A program made the position numbers and the translations under genes. 64,000 bases of DNA from NCBI GenBank assembly GCA_964194625.1, contig CAXMNC010000130.1, positions 3,294-67,293 on the forward strand, written 5' to 3'. Each line of letters opens with the position of its first letter. The stretch's first letter is position 1. Positions 16,540 to 25,450 of the stretch are shown here, one piece after another. This DNA is from SPGG2 sp964194625 (GTDB lineage Bacteria > Pseudomonadota > Gammaproteobacteria > Acidiferrobacterales > SPGG2). The notes beneath the pieces were generated by a model, which did no database searches, was not told the DNA's origin, and worked only from the letters and a program-made list of their open reading frames with translations.

Positions 16540-17941
16540 GCCAGATCTCGTTTGGGTCATCGATGATGACCGTTCTATTCGTTGGGTGCTTGAGAAGGCG
16601 CTACAGGGCGCGGGTATGTCGGTACGGTGTCTGCCCTCGGCCGAGAATGTATCGCATCTGCTCGAGCGCGAGCGCCCTAATGTCATTATCACGGATATCC
16701 GTATGCCAGGTACGAGTGGACTCGATTTGCTGGACATCATAAAAGCCAGGGCCCCCGATATACCCATTATCGTAATTACGGCGCATACGGATTTGGATAG
16801 TGCCGTCGCTTCCTACCGTGGTGGCGCATTCGAATACCTACCCAAACCGTTCGACATCGACGAGGCGGTCAGCCTTACCCGGCGGGCACTGGAGTATCAA
16901 CGCCCACAACCGTCCACCGCCAATCGCGGCCCAGGACCTACGGCAACCGAAATCATCGGCAAGGCACCGGCGATGCAGGACGTATTTCGGGCCATTGGTC
17001 GACTTGCCCAGGCGCACTTTAATGTACTGATCAGTGGCGAGTCGGGGACTGGCAAAGAATTAGTGGCGCGCGCGTTACACAACAATAGTCCGCGTGCTAG
17101 TCGCCCGTTTGTGGTGATTAACACGGCGGCTATTTCAAGGGAGCTATTGGAGTCGGAATTTTTTGGCCATGAGCGCGGCGCCTTTACCGGCGCCCACAGC
17201 CAACGACAGGGCCGGTTTGAGCAAGCCCATGACGGCACACTTTTCCTGGATGAAATCGGCGACATGCCATTGGAATTACAGACGCGGCTATTGCGCGTGC
17301 TCGCAGATGGACAGTTCTATCGTGTTGGTGGCCACGAACAAATCGAGACCGACGTGCGCATCATAGCCGCCACTAATCAGGACTTAGGAAAAAAAGTATC
17401 GTTGGGGCAGTATCGAGAAGATCTGTTTCATCGGCTCAACGTAATCCATATTCATTTGCCGGCACTACGAGAACGACGGGAAGACGTCCCGGCCCTGCTC
17501 AAATACTTCCTCAAGAAATCGGCTGAAGAACTTGGCGTTGCGCCCAAGCGGCTTACGTCCGAAGCTGAGAGCCATGCATGTCAGCTGCCTTGGCCCGGTA
17601 ACGTACGTCAGCTCGAAAACACCTGTCGCTGGCTAACCGTGATGTCACCCGCACAGACCATCCGTCTCGATGAGCTGCCGGCCGAACTGTATCAGCGAGA
17701 AAGCAGAGGTCAGGAGGCTAACGACTGGGAAAAGAGCCTGCGCGATATCGCAAGACAATCACTGGCGCGTGGCGAGTCAAGAATTTTCAAGGATTTAAAC
17801 ACTCGGTTCGAGCGCATACTCATCGAAGCTGCACTCAAACATACAAGCGGCAGAAAACAAGACGCAGCACAAAGACTGGGACTTGGGAGAAACACTCTGA
17901 CTCGCAAACTCAAAGAGCTTGGCATGTCGGATGCACGCTAG
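16532..17941 (+). CDS. glnG: Nitrogen regulation response regulator NtrC
   Basis: A 469-residue sigma-54 activator. The receiver domain begins WVIDDDRSIRW, with the phosphorylated Asp in ITDIRMPG. The central AAA+ domain shows Walker A GESGTGKE, the sigma-54-contacting GAFTGA loop and Walker B LFLDEIGD. A C-terminal Fis-type helix-turn-helix (DAAQRLGLGRNTLTRKLKEL) binds the dyads seen upstream of glnA and ntrB. The ATG at 16532 is chosen because the protein then starts MDRPDLVWVIDDD, as in NtrC proteins. Confidence 0.96.
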   Translation: MDRPDLVWVIDDDRSIRWVLEKALQGAGMSVRCLPSAENVSHLLERERPNVIITDIRMPGTSGLDLLDIIKARAPDIPIIVITAHTDLDSAVASYRGGAFEYLPKPFDIDEAVSLTRRALEYQRPQPSTANRGPGPTATEIIGKAPAMQDVFRAIGRLAQAHFNVLISGESGTGKELVARALHNNSPRASRPFVVINTAAISRELLESEFFGHERGAFTGAHSQRQGRFEQAHDGTLFLDEIGDMPLELQTRLLRVLADGQFYRVGGHEQIETDVRIIAATNQDLGKKVSLGQYREDLFHRLNVIHIHLPALRERREDVPALLKYFLKKSAEELGVAPKRLTSEAESHACQLPWPGNVRQLENTCRWLTVMSPAQTIRLDELPAELYQRESRGQEANDWEKSLRDIARQSLARGESRIFKDLNTRFERILIEAALKHTSGRKQDAAQRLGLGRNTLTRKLKELGMSDAR

Positions 17942-18100
17942 TTGGTCGTGGACTGGCTACGCCATTCCTGTATACGCACGTCGTTGCGTCTCTGCGTCAG
18001 CCATTTGATGTGCGCGAGACATCACTAAACGTCAACTATACTAAGGCTATCGTCTTTACCTTGTACCAGCAGACGCACGCTATCCGTCGTCACGATCACC

Positions 18101-18649
18101 ATGTCCGAAATCGTTGTTGTCTTACTCATAGCCATCACTGTATGGGGTATCCTGATCTACAATCGCCTAGTGCGCGACAAGAATCGGGCGCTGGCTGCTT
18201 GGAGTGATATCGACGTTCAACTCAAACGCCGTTATGACTTGATTCCTAAACTGATCGGCGCTGTCAAATAATACGCAAATCATGAACGCACGACTGTCGA
18301 GGCGATCACTAAATTGCGGGTAGAAAGCGAACGGTCTGCGAGCATCAGTGAGCGTGGGCGGCTCGAGACCGACCTAAGTGATGGATTACACCGGCTGATT
18401 GCGGTGGCTGAAGACTACCCCGCGCTCAAAGCAAATGACAATTTCCTGGCGTCGCAACGGGATCTGACGTACGTAGAGAACCACGTTCAATATGCACGCC
18501 GCTACTATAATGGCGCGGTGAGGAATTTGAACACGCGTATCGATTCATTCCCCGACTTGTTGGTGGCAAATACATTTAGGTTTCAGCCACCCGATTACTT
18601 CGAACTGAACTCACCGAGAGAATCCCAGTCACTGGAGCTCGGCGCATGA
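18101..18649 (+). pseudogene. lemA-like gene with in-frame stop codon
   Basis: From ATG at 18101 the frame reads a LemA protein: an N-terminal membrane segment (IVVVLLIAITVWGILIYNRL), then NRALAAWSDIDVQLKRRYDL and IPKLIGAVK. Codon 57 is TAA (18269-18271), where LemA proteins usually have Gly or Gln before YAxHE. The same frame then continues uninterrupted to 18649 with conserved LemA sequence (HERTTVEAITKLR, YPALKANDNFL, YARRYYNGAVRNLN). A single C-to-T change of CAA would explain it. It could be a recent pseudogene, a sequencing error or, less likely, a read-through site. The end overlaps the next gene by 4 bases (ATGA). Confidence 0.85.
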
Positions 18650-19320
18650 ATATCGCACGCACTGGCTTGTTATTGCTATTGTTTTTCGCCAGCACGGCAC
18701 CGGCCGACGAACGCATCCTTGCCTATGACAGCAACATCAAAGTTCACCCTGATGCCAGCGTGACGGTCATCGAGACGATACGCGTGCGGGCGGAGGGTAA
18801 GCAGATTAAACGTGGTATTTATCGAGATTTCGCTACTGACTACAAAGATCGTTTGGGTAATCGATACCAAGTGGAATTCGAGATCCTCTCTGCGCGCAAA
18901 GATGGGCAACCTGAGCCGTTCGATACAAAACGGCTTAAAAACGGCGTACGTACCTATATAGGCGCCAACAACGTGCTTCTGCGGCCCGGCGAGTACACCT
19001 ACACGCTGGCATACAGAACAACTCGCCAGCTAGGGTTCTTCCATGACCACGACGAACTCTACTGGAACGTCACCGGTGATGGCTGGGCATTTCCTATTGA
19101 CTATGCAAGCGCGAGCGTGACTCTCCCCGCATCCATACCTGGCTCCGAAATGTCGGTTGAAGGTTACACTGGGCGGTACGGTGAAAAAGGTCAGGACTAC
19201 GAGGCACGGATTAATGACGAGGGTGTGGCCGAGTTCGAGACTACCCGTACGTTGGCGCGAAACGAAGGCCTGACCATTGTCATTACCTGGCCCAAGGGCT
19301 ACGTCACCGCCCCTCGGTAA
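18646..19320 (+). CDS. Truncated DUF2207-domain protein (N-terminal exported domain only)
   Basis: A 224-residue protein with a signal peptide (LLLLLFFASTAPADE) followed by the extracytoplasmic part of DUF2207 proteins: NIKVHPDASVTVIETIRV, GIYRDFATDYKDR, ELYWNVTGDGWAFPI. Full-length members continue for several hundred residues with membrane helices and a Gly-rich tail. Here the frame stops right after ITWPKGYVTAPR, where the first C-terminal membrane helix would be expected, and a thioesterase gene starts 13 bases later. LemA and DUF2207 proteins are normally encoded together. The truncation plus the stop in lemA suggests a decaying pair. Confidence 0.7.
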   Translation: MNIARTGLLLLLFFASTAPADERILAYDSNIKVHPDASVTVIETIRVRAEGKQIKRGIYRDFATDYKDRLGNRYQVEFEILSARKDGQPEPFDTKRLKNGVRTYIGANNVLLRPGEYTYTLAYRTTRQLGFFHDHDELYWNVTGDGWAFPIDYASASVTLPASIPGSEMSVEGYTGRYGEKGQDYEARINDEGVAEFETTRTLARNEGLTIVITWPKGYVTAPR

Positions 19321-19333
19321 AGCGGCTCGCCTG

Positions 19334-19774
19334 ATGACGCTTGCAGACAACGAAACCCGCGATCGCTTTCGGCACTTTCTGACCATTCCTACTCGTTGGA
19401 TGGACAATGATGTCTATGGTCACGTCAACAACGTCACCTATTACTCTTACTTCGACACAGTGATTAATCAGTATCTGATAAGCGAGGGTGGTCTTGATGT
19501 CAACCAAGGGGAAGTGATTGGGATTGCGGCCGAAAGTCTATGTCGCTTCCAACGTGCATTCACCTTTCCCGAGGTGGTCGAAGCCGGCCTTAGAGTTAGT
19601 CACATAGGAAACTCCAGCGTGCGCTATGAGATTGGCCTATTCCACGAAGGCGAACATGACGCAGCGGCAGCGGGCTATTTCGTGCATGTGTTTGTGGACC
19701 GCAGTTCGCGCACGCCGGTGGCCATACCGGCTGCAATTCGCGCTGCCCTCACACCCTTATCTATCGCGGATTAA
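19334..19774 (+). CDS. Acyl-CoA thioesterase, 4HBT hotdog family
   Basis: A 146-residue hotdog-fold thioesterase. The family's active-site segment reads WMDNDVYGHVNNVTYYSYFD, with the Asp and the HVNN element of the YbgC/FadM type. The ATG at 19334 gives a normal N-terminus; a GTG-type start farther upstream would overlap the DUF2207 gene. The substrate is probably a medium- or long-chain acyl-CoA. Confidence 0.85.
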   Translation: MTLADNETRDRFRHFLTIPTRWMDNDVYGHVNNVTYYSYFDTVINQYLISEGGLDVNQGEVIGIAAESLCRFQRAFTFPEVVEAGLRVSHIGNSSVRYEIGLFHEGEHDAAAAGYFVHVFVDRSSRTPVAIPAAIRAALTPLSIAD

Positions 19775-19777
19775 ACC

Positions 19778-19985
19778 CTACAGGTTAAGCCGGGCCACAT
19801 CGAGCAGATCATATTCTTCGGGCTTAGACGCAAGGCCTCGATTGCATTTTTGATCCTGTTTCTGGTAGGCACAGGACTGTATTCGATCCCCTTGGCCGAT
19901 CAGCTCTTGCAGCGCTGACGTCGGTTTTTCTAAAGTGTATGCTGGACTACCAAGCGCCAGGTTAGGCGACCACATTAATTTGTGA
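19778..19985. other. 210-base gap with conflicting coding-like signals
   Basis: On the plus strand, in frame with the thioesterase stop, the translation reads HIEQIIFFGLRRKASIAF then a hydrophobic helix and a stop; it looks like the N-terminus of an RND/MMPL exporter but has no ATG, GTG or suitable TTG. On the minus strand an open frame of about 65 codons ends KPEEYDLLDVARLNL. Neither can be shown to be a gene. A gene remnant is the most likely explanation. Confidence 0.3.
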
Positions 19986-20594
19986 ATGACACGAATAGAA
20001 GAAATACTCTCGTTTTGGTTCGGTGAGATCGACGCTGACGGCTTAGCGAAGCAAGAGCAGGTGAAGCGTTGGTTCCGAACAAGTACTGAAACCGATAAAT
20101 TGATTCGCGAGCGCTTCGAATCAGACTTGCAAAAGGCAATCCAAGGGCAGCTCACGTCGTGGGAACAGTATCCGCGAGGCCGGCTGGCATTGATCGTGTT
20201 GCTCGATCAATTCTCACGCAATATCTACCGCGGCACAGCGCAGGCTTTCGCTCAGGATGAGCTGGCGTTGTCGCTGTGCTTACAGGGCATTGACATCGGC
20301 CATGACCTCGCGTTGCGACCGATCGAACGAACCTTCTATTACTTGCCGATGGAACACACGGAGAACTTGGAGATACAAGATAAATGTGTTCAACACTACG
20401 AACAGCTGGTGACATCAGTGCCGCCGGCAACAGCCAAGAAACTTCAGTCTTCGCTCGATTACGTCATTAGCCACCGACATATCATCGCCCGCTTCGGTCG
20501 CTTCCCTCACCGAAACAAGCTGTTGGGACGCGCATCGACAGCAGCAGAACGCGAGTATTTGTCCCAGGGCGGGGCTACCTTCGGACAAAAGTAG
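19986..20594 (+). CDS. DUF924 family protein
   Basis: A 202-residue all-helical protein of the DUF924 (YxiK/tetratricopeptide-like) family. Recognisable pieces are EEILSFWFGE near the start, the RGRLALIVLLDQFSRNIYRGT core and FYYLPMEHTENLEIQD, then GRFPHRNKLLGR near the C-terminus. Biochemical role is unknown for the family. It stands alone on the plus strand between the 19.8-kb gap and the oxygenase gene. Confidence 0.85.
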   Translation: MTRIEEILSFWFGEIDADGLAKQEQVKRWFRTSTETDKLIRERFESDLQKAIQGQLTSWEQYPRGRLALIVLLDQFSRNIYRGTAQAFAQDELALSLCLQGIDIGHDLALRPIERTFYYLPMEHTENLEIQDKCVQHYEQLVTSVPPATAKKLQSSLDYVISHRHIIARFGRFPHRNKLLGRASTAAEREYLSQGGATFGQK

Positions 20595-20634
20595 TCAATA
20601 GCTATAACTTTGTACCGGCAATGACCCGCAACCC

Positions 20635-21243
20635 GTGAATACAGTAGCAGCGCTTGAACGATTCGATATCGACGAGATCTTGCGGCGATTAGCCTCAGTC
20701 GGTGCGACGTCCGTCCCGTTTCTAAACGAAAACCTCAGGACTTCGTTGCTCAAGGAGGCCGCGGGCTACACCTACAAGCGTGAAGAGGAAATTGTAGGCA
20801 GTGGCGATCGAACCGTAAGACAACAGGTGGGTTCGTTCGAGGACTTTACCGATAGCAGCGAGTTTGTCCGGGTGAGAACTTGTTTTGAGGATCTCGTATC
20901 TAGCGCCTTGGCGACCTTGCCTAGGTATCCATTTGCCACACCTTTTCGACTAAACTCGATGATACTCAATAGATATGAAGCAGGATCCTTGGGGATAACA
21001 CCCCATAGGGACCTCGCACGCTACATAAACTTAATTGGCATTGTCGTAATCGGCGGCAGTGGCCGATTCCAAGTATGCTCGGGTCGAAGCGCTAGAGGTG
21101 CAACCGAGATTATGGCCCCACCCGGTCACGTCATCCTGATGCGGGCACCGGGGTTTCCCGGCGCAGCCGACAGACCATTTCATTGCGTCAGCGATATTCG
21201 GGAATCGAGATACACGTTGGTGCTACGACAGCGACGCCCATAG
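20635..21243 (+). CDS. 2-oxoglutarate/Fe(II) oxygenase-like protein
   Basis: A 202-residue protein starting with GTG at 20635. The C-terminal half has the double-stranded beta-helix iron triad: His-x-Asp in TPHRDLARY, a distal His in RPFHCVSDI, and the 2-oxoglutarate-binding Arg in SRYTLVLRQRR. A jelly-roll with MILNRY resembles AlkB-like and other small dioxygenases. The substrate is unknown. Codon use is less GC-rich than the neighbours. It is separated from DUF924 by 40 bases. Confidence 0.65.
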   Translation: MNTVAALERFDIDEILRRLASVGATSVPFLNENLRTSLLKEAAGYTYKREEEIVGSGDRTVRQQVGSFEDFTDSSEFVRVRTCFEDLVSSALATLPRYPFATPFRLNSMILNRYEAGSLGITPHRDLARYINLIGIVVIGGSGRFQVCSGRSARGATEIMAPPGHVILMRAPGFPGAADRPFHCVSDIRESRYTLVLRQRRP

Positions 21244-21843
21244 GGCCTTACAAACCCCTATAATCTGTAGGTTATTACCGGGTTAGTCGCGCCCGGGAAC
21301 CCAGCTGGCGCTAGCGCGCGCTGTCAGCGCCGAGCGGCCTTCTGTCCGAATTCGACCGTCAAAGGCCGGCGGCCACCTGGACATAGGCGTCTTATAGTCT
21401 AGTTTTAGAGGGCCCAACCTAAAACGGTTGTTGGTCGCCTCGTGAGCGGGAGGAGCTTTTGAAAAAAACACCGCGCACCCACGGCACACGGAAGCGTCGC
21501 GACGAGATCGTCGGCAGCGATGTGATGGCAGGGCCGGGTTTAGACACTAGGAAGTGGTACCCCTCCCCAATATACGAGGATCAGGAATGATCCGCTAAAT
21601 CCTGAATGGAAACAGAATTGAGGGTGCGTAAGCACGCTCAAACAGCCGCTACAAGGAAAGAGCGGTGAACTCGGACGCACTTGCGTGCGCCCCATCCTGG
21701 ATGCGCACACGGATTCGTGCGCATCCACTCATTTTCCCGGTCGCCGCTCAATATTTGACCCGGCGCCCGAAGCCACCGCGCTGATCGTACGCGATCGCGC
21801 GCCGGCGTTTTCGATTGCTGTTGAGAAGACCCGGAGTTCCGCG
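21244..21843 (+). other. Long structured leader in front of the PhnD-like gene
   Basis: About 600 bases with strong local structure and one short open frame. Hairpins are at 21618-21641 (two stem segments closed by a GTAA tetraloop), 21676-21689 and 21699-21726 (10-bp perfect stem GGATGCGCAC/GTGCGCATCC). None is followed by a T-run, so they are not simple terminators. The small reading frame is listed separately. The leader does not match any riboswitch that I can recognise. Confidence 0.35.
21459..21590 (+). CDS. Possible 43-residue leader peptide or small protein
   Basis: TTG at 21459 is preceded at ideal distance by a strong Shine-Dalgarno (GGGAGGAGC). It encodes MKKTPRTHGTRKRRDEIV and continues to a TGA at 21588-21590, 43 residues, with a very basic first third and an acidic tail (PIYEDQE). 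No homologue is recognised. The main support is the ribosome-binding site; the first hairpin of the leader starts 28 bases after its stop. It may be a real small protein, a regulatory leader peptide, or chance. Confidence 0.35.
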   Translation: MKKTPRTHGTRKRRDEIVGSDVMAGPGLDTRKWYPSPIYEDQE

Positions 21844-22743
21844 ATGTCACCCACAAAGTCTGTGTCTAAACGTACCGCTAAATGGCGGGTCACTAGCTGG
21901 CTTTCGCTTACCTTACTACTAGGCATCAGCGCTACATGTTCTATGAGCACTGCACGCATCGTGCCCGCAGTTCCAAAGGCGATCGCCAATCCGGCAGACG
22001 AGTACGTGCTTACCGCCGCGCCTGCGATGTCTATGACAATTGCACACCAAATTTACGGGCCTATCGTCGACTACCTGTCACAAGTTACGGGTAAACGGAT
22101 CGTCTACCGGCACTCGCCGGACTGGCGTACCTATCAACAAGCAATGCAACAGGGCGAATACGACCTCGTATTTGACGGTTCACATTTCGTTAGCTGGCGC
22201 ATCTCGAGGCTGGAGCATGAGCCGTTGGTGAAGGTCGCACAGAAAGACATCTTTGTGGTGCTTGCATCGAGGCGCGATCATCAACTCAATTTGTTACAGG
22301 ACCTGGCGGGGCGATCTGTGTGTGGTCACGCTCCGCCGCACTACGCGACACTACAGGTGTATTACGAGTTCGACAACCCGGCGCGCCAACCTGTGTTGAT
22401 ACGCGAGCAAAGCTGGCAAGCCATTTACCAAGCCATGATCACTGGCAAGTGCGATAGCGCCATAATGTCACTCGAAGCGTATCGCCAAGTAGATCCCGAT
22501 AACCGGCATGCCCGGATAGTATTTAAGAGCAAAGCAATACCCGGGCAGACATTAACAGCGGGGCCGCGCCTGTCTCCAGAAGATAAAGCGGCTATCACGC
22601 GTGCATTGTTATCGCCTGAAGGGCGTAAAGTTATGAAAAGACTACGTCAACAGCTTGGTACAACAAAAATTACGCGGGCGATAAAATCCGAGTACGCAGG
22701 TCTAGACACGATTCTTCACGGTGTGTGGGGTTTCAGTAGCTAG
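21844..22743 (+). CDS. PhnD-like periplasmic substrate-binding protein
   Basis: A 299-residue protein of the phosphate/phosphite/phosphonate-binding family. A signal segment (WLSLTLLLGISATCSMSTA) is followed by LTAAPAMSMTIAHQIYGPIVDYLSQ, YDLVFDGSHFVSWR, LAGRSVCGHAPPHYATL and a C-terminal LLSPEGRKVMKRL. No ABC ATPase or permease gene is adjacent, so it may act as an orphan binding protein or ligand sensor. ATG at 21844 is chosen because it begins a normal positively charged signal peptide; the open frame extends upstream to a GTG at 21685 inside the hairpin region. Confidence 0.7.
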   Translation: MSPTKSVSKRTAKWRVTSWLSLTLLLGISATCSMSTARIVPAVPKAIANPADEYVLTAAPAMSMTIAHQIYGPIVDYLSQVTGKRIVYRHSPDWRTYQQAMQQGEYDLVFDGSHFVSWRISRLEHEPLVKVAQKDIFVVLASRRDHQLNLLQDLAGRSVCGHAPPHYATLQVYYEFDNPARQPVLIREQSWQAIYQAMITGKCDSAIMSLEAYRQVDPDNRHARIVFKSKAIPGQTLTAGPRLSPEDKAAITRALLSPEGRKVMKRLRQQLGTTKITRAIKSEYAGLDTILHGVWGFSS

Positions 22744-22757
22744 AAGATCGGGCTCGA

Positions 22758-24002
22758 TTATCGGCGCTCTGGTGAAACGACTGACATACCTCGCGCTAAT
22801 CGGGGTAAGTCCCCTTCCAAGCCCGCCGCTCGGCGCATGAACATATTCTTGACGGGCTGAATCGAATCGGTGACATCGAGACCAAGAGTGCGCACCCGCG
22901 CCACCGCCTCCATGGAATTACCGAATAGGCGCTTCAAGCCATCGGTGATTCCGAGCATGGCCAGATTGTCGCCTTTACGCCAGCGCTCATAACGACGCAA
23001 CATTCGAAGCGAGCCGATGTCGCGCCCAGCGCCGTCGGCGTCAAGCAATACCTCGGCCAGCACCGCAGCGTCCAATAGTCCTAGGTTGACGCCCTGCCCC
23101 GCCAACGGGTGCACAGTGTGGGCAGCATCACCGATCAGCGCAATTCTTGAGTCTACGTAGCGCTTGGCATGCGCACGTTGTAAGGGAAAAGCGGCACGCG
23201 CACTTGTCGCCACGACGGCGCCGAGTCTATCGCTGAAGGCAGTTGCCAGGGCCTCGAGAAACTGGGCGTCGTCATGGGCAAGCAAGACATCAGCTTGCTC
23301 CGAGTCCACTGACCAAACAATTGAGCATCGTCCATCAGCCAGTGGCAGAAATGCCAGCGGGCCGGTCGAGAGAAACCGTTGCCAGGCTGTATTCTTGTGG
23401 GATTTTTCGGTGGCGACGGTGGCAACGATAGCCTGTTGTGCATAACCCCAGGCGGTAAGGTCGATGCCGGCCTGTTGCCGTACTCGCGACCGCGGGCCAT
23501 CGGCACCAATCACAACACTCGCACCAATCTGTGTGCCGTCGGTTAATCGCAGCGTTACCCGCGAGTCGGCGACATCGATGGTGTCGACATCTCGTGGACA
23601 ACACAGCTGCACGTTGCTGCAACACCCAATACGCTCTATCAACGCCGCTCGGATAGCGTTGTTCTCAATAATGTAGGCCAGATGCGGTTCACCGATATCG
23701 GCGCTATCAAAGTGTATGGCGCCGGTACCGCCCGCATCCCAAACATGCATTTGTTCCACTGGACATACACGCTCTTGAACGATGCCGGCCCAGGCCCCCA
23801 CCCCATCAAGAATCACACGCGAACCGGGGGTAATCGCGCTCACGCGGAGATCATAATCCCCGGTCGGCGCCGATAATGGTTGCGTATGTTCAACTACCGC
23901 GATACGTAACTTCGAGACCGCCAACGCACAGGCTAGGGTTGCACCAACGATTCCAGCGCCGACAATAACAACATCGTAATCAGTGTTTGTAGATCGGGTC
24001 AT
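22758..24002 (-). CDS. ubiI: UbiI/VisC-type FAD-dependent ubiquinone-biosynthesis hydroxylase
   Basis: A 414-residue flavoprotein monooxygenase. The FAD GxGxxG motif is VVIVGAGIVGATLACAL; GADGPRSRVRQQAGI is the DG motif and IGDAAHTVHPLAGQGVNLGLLD is the GD motif of the UbiH/COQ6 family. It is the second of two tandem paralogues, in the same order as pepP-ubiH-visC of E. coli. It probably performs C5 hydroxylation in ubiquinone synthesis. The start at 24002 leaves 4 bases after the ubiH stop; a longer frame would overlap it. Which paralogue is H and which is I rests on gene order. Confidence 0.82.
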   Translation of the reverse strand: MTRSTNTDYDVVIVGAGIVGATLACALAVSKLRIAVVEHTQPLSAPTGDYDLRVSAITPGSRVILDGVGAWAGIVQERVCPVEQMHVWDAGGTGAIHFDSADIGEPHLAYIIENNAIRAALIERIGCCSNVQLCCPRDVDTIDVADSRVTLRLTDGTQIGASVVIGADGPRSRVRQQAGIDLTAWGYAQQAIVATVATEKSHKNTAWQRFLSTGPLAFLPLADGRCSIVWSVDSEQADVLLAHDDAQFLEALATAFSDRLGAVVATSARAAFPLQRAHAKRYVDSRIALIGDAAHTVHPLAGQGVNLGLLDAAVLAEVLLDADGAGRDIGSLRMLRRYERWRKGDNLAMLGITDGLKRLFGNSMEAVARVRTLGLDVTDSIQPVKNMFMRRAAGLEGDLPRLARGMSVVSPERR

Positions 24003-24006
24003 AAAG

Positions 24007-25239
24007 CTAAATGCTTTCCATGGGCAGCCCACGTGCAAGCCTGGGCAACGGTCCGGCTAGACCGCTGGTTCGACGAATCAAAAAACGCTTGAGTGGCGGG
24101 AGTAAGTCGGTAGCCATAAGACCAAGGTTGCGCGCAACCGCGACCGGCATAAAGGAGTTGGAGAACAAACGAATCAGACCGTCGGTAAAGGCAGTAACCG
24201 CGCGCGTGTCACGTTGACGCCAGCTTAGGTACTTGCCTACAACATGGGCATCGCCGATATCTCGACCACCACGGGCTGCTTCTACCAGTATTTGCGATAG
24301 GGTTGCCACATCACGCAGGCCTAGATTAAAACCTTGTCCCGCCACCGGGTGCACGGTGTGGGCGGCGTTTCCAACCAACGCCAGCCGCGCGCGCACGTCC
24401 CGATCGACACGCGTAAGCACAAGCGGATAAGCCACCCGCTTGCCGACCTCGAGAAACTGCCCTAAGCGATCGCCGAAGCGTTCTTGCAGTTGCTGCAAAA
24501 ACATGGCCTCGTCCCAGACCATAATCGAATCGGCCTGTTGCCGATGGGTGCTCCAGACGACGGTGCAACGCTGATCTTGCATCGGCAATAGTGCCAATGG
24601 CCCGCTGTCGGTAAAGCGTTCATACGCCACATTGTGGTGGGGCGCCTCAGGCGTCACGGTCGCAACAATGGCAGTCTGATCATAGTCGATCTCGTGGGCG
24701 TCGATACCGGCGAGCGAGCGCACACGCGAACGACCCCCATCGGCTCCAACTAGTAGACGAGCACTAACCTTACGCTCACGGTTGGCATGTTTGACGGTAA
24801 TCGAGACCGAATCGACACTGAATACCAGGTCTTTCATCGCAGCGGGGCTGATAAGATCGATGGACTCGAGGTCTTGAACTGCGTGATACAACACCGCGGC
24901 GAGCGCAGTCGTTTGCACGACGTATCCCAATGCATCGATGCCCGCGTCTGTCGCATCGAGTCTGGTAATTCCGAATCGTCCACGATCAGAAATATGGATT
25001 CGTTTGATAGGCGTTACGTTCTGCGCCGCGATCTGCGACCACAAACCCATACCCTCGAATATCCGCCTAGACCCGTAGGCCAGCGCCAATGTGCGGCCCT
25101 CCTGGTTTGGCGCTACCGGTGGCTGCCATTTCTTGGCCTCTATAACCGCTATCCGAAAGCCACTACGCCCGAGCGCGCTAGCGAGGCTCATGCCCACGAG
25201 TCCACCACCTACGATCACTATGTCGTAATCATTTTGCAT
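24007..25239 (-). CDS. ubiH: UbiH-type FAD-dependent ubiquinone-biosynthesis hydroxylase
   Basis: A 410-residue flavoprotein monooxygenase with the dinucleotide-binding motif IVIVGGGLVGMSLASAL, DG motif GADGGRSRVRSLAG, and GD motif VGNAAHTVHPVAGQGFNLGL. By order relative to pepP it corresponds to 2-octaprenyl-6-methoxyphenol hydroxylase. It abuts ubiI. In E. coli it directly follows pepP, but here a frameshifted gene on the other strand is inserted between them. Confidence 0.85.
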   Translation of the reverse strand: MQNDYDIVIVGGGLVGMSLASALGRSGFRIAVIEAKKWQPPVAPNQEGRTLALAYGSRRIFEGMGLWSQIAAQNVTPIKRIHISDRGRFGITRLDATDAGIDALGYVVQTTALAAVLYHAVQDLESIDLISPAAMKDLVFSVDSVSITVKHANRERKVSARLLVGADGGRSRVRSLAGIDAHEIDYDQTAIVATVTPEAPHHNVAYERFTDSGPLALLPMQDQRCTVVWSTHRQQADSIMVWDEAMFLQQLQERFGDRLGQFLEVGKRVAYPLVLTRVDRDVRARLALVGNAAHTVHPVAGQGFNLGLRDVATLSQILVEAARGGRDIGDAHVVGKYLSWRQRDTRAVTAFTDGLIRLFSNSFMPVAVARNLGLMATDLLPPLKRFLIRRTSGLAGPLPRLARGLPMESI

Positions 25240-25348
25240 GCCGATCTATTGCCGCTCGTTGTCAGTGTCCAAACGCGATTGTAGCCATAACCAAAAGCTA
25301 GGGTACACGCAACAATCAAGGTGCTGCCAGTCCACCGGGGGCCAGGGG

Positions 25349-25377
25349 TTGACATCTTAAGTAGTTAGGATTATTTT
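25349..25377 (+). promoter_or_regulatory. Sigma-70-type promoter
   Basis: TTGACA (25349-25354) and TATTTT (25372-25377) are separated by 17 bases, pointing at the broken NBR1-Ig-like gene, whose ATG is 73 bases further on. A consensus -35 with an ideal spacer in front of a damaged gene suggests the damage is recent. Confidence 0.6.
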
Positions 25378-25450
25378 CCCAATTATCAAAATATACGCAA
25401 ATACCCGCCCATGTCCCTAGGGGTGGCGAAAACGAGGCAGGGAGCCAACC

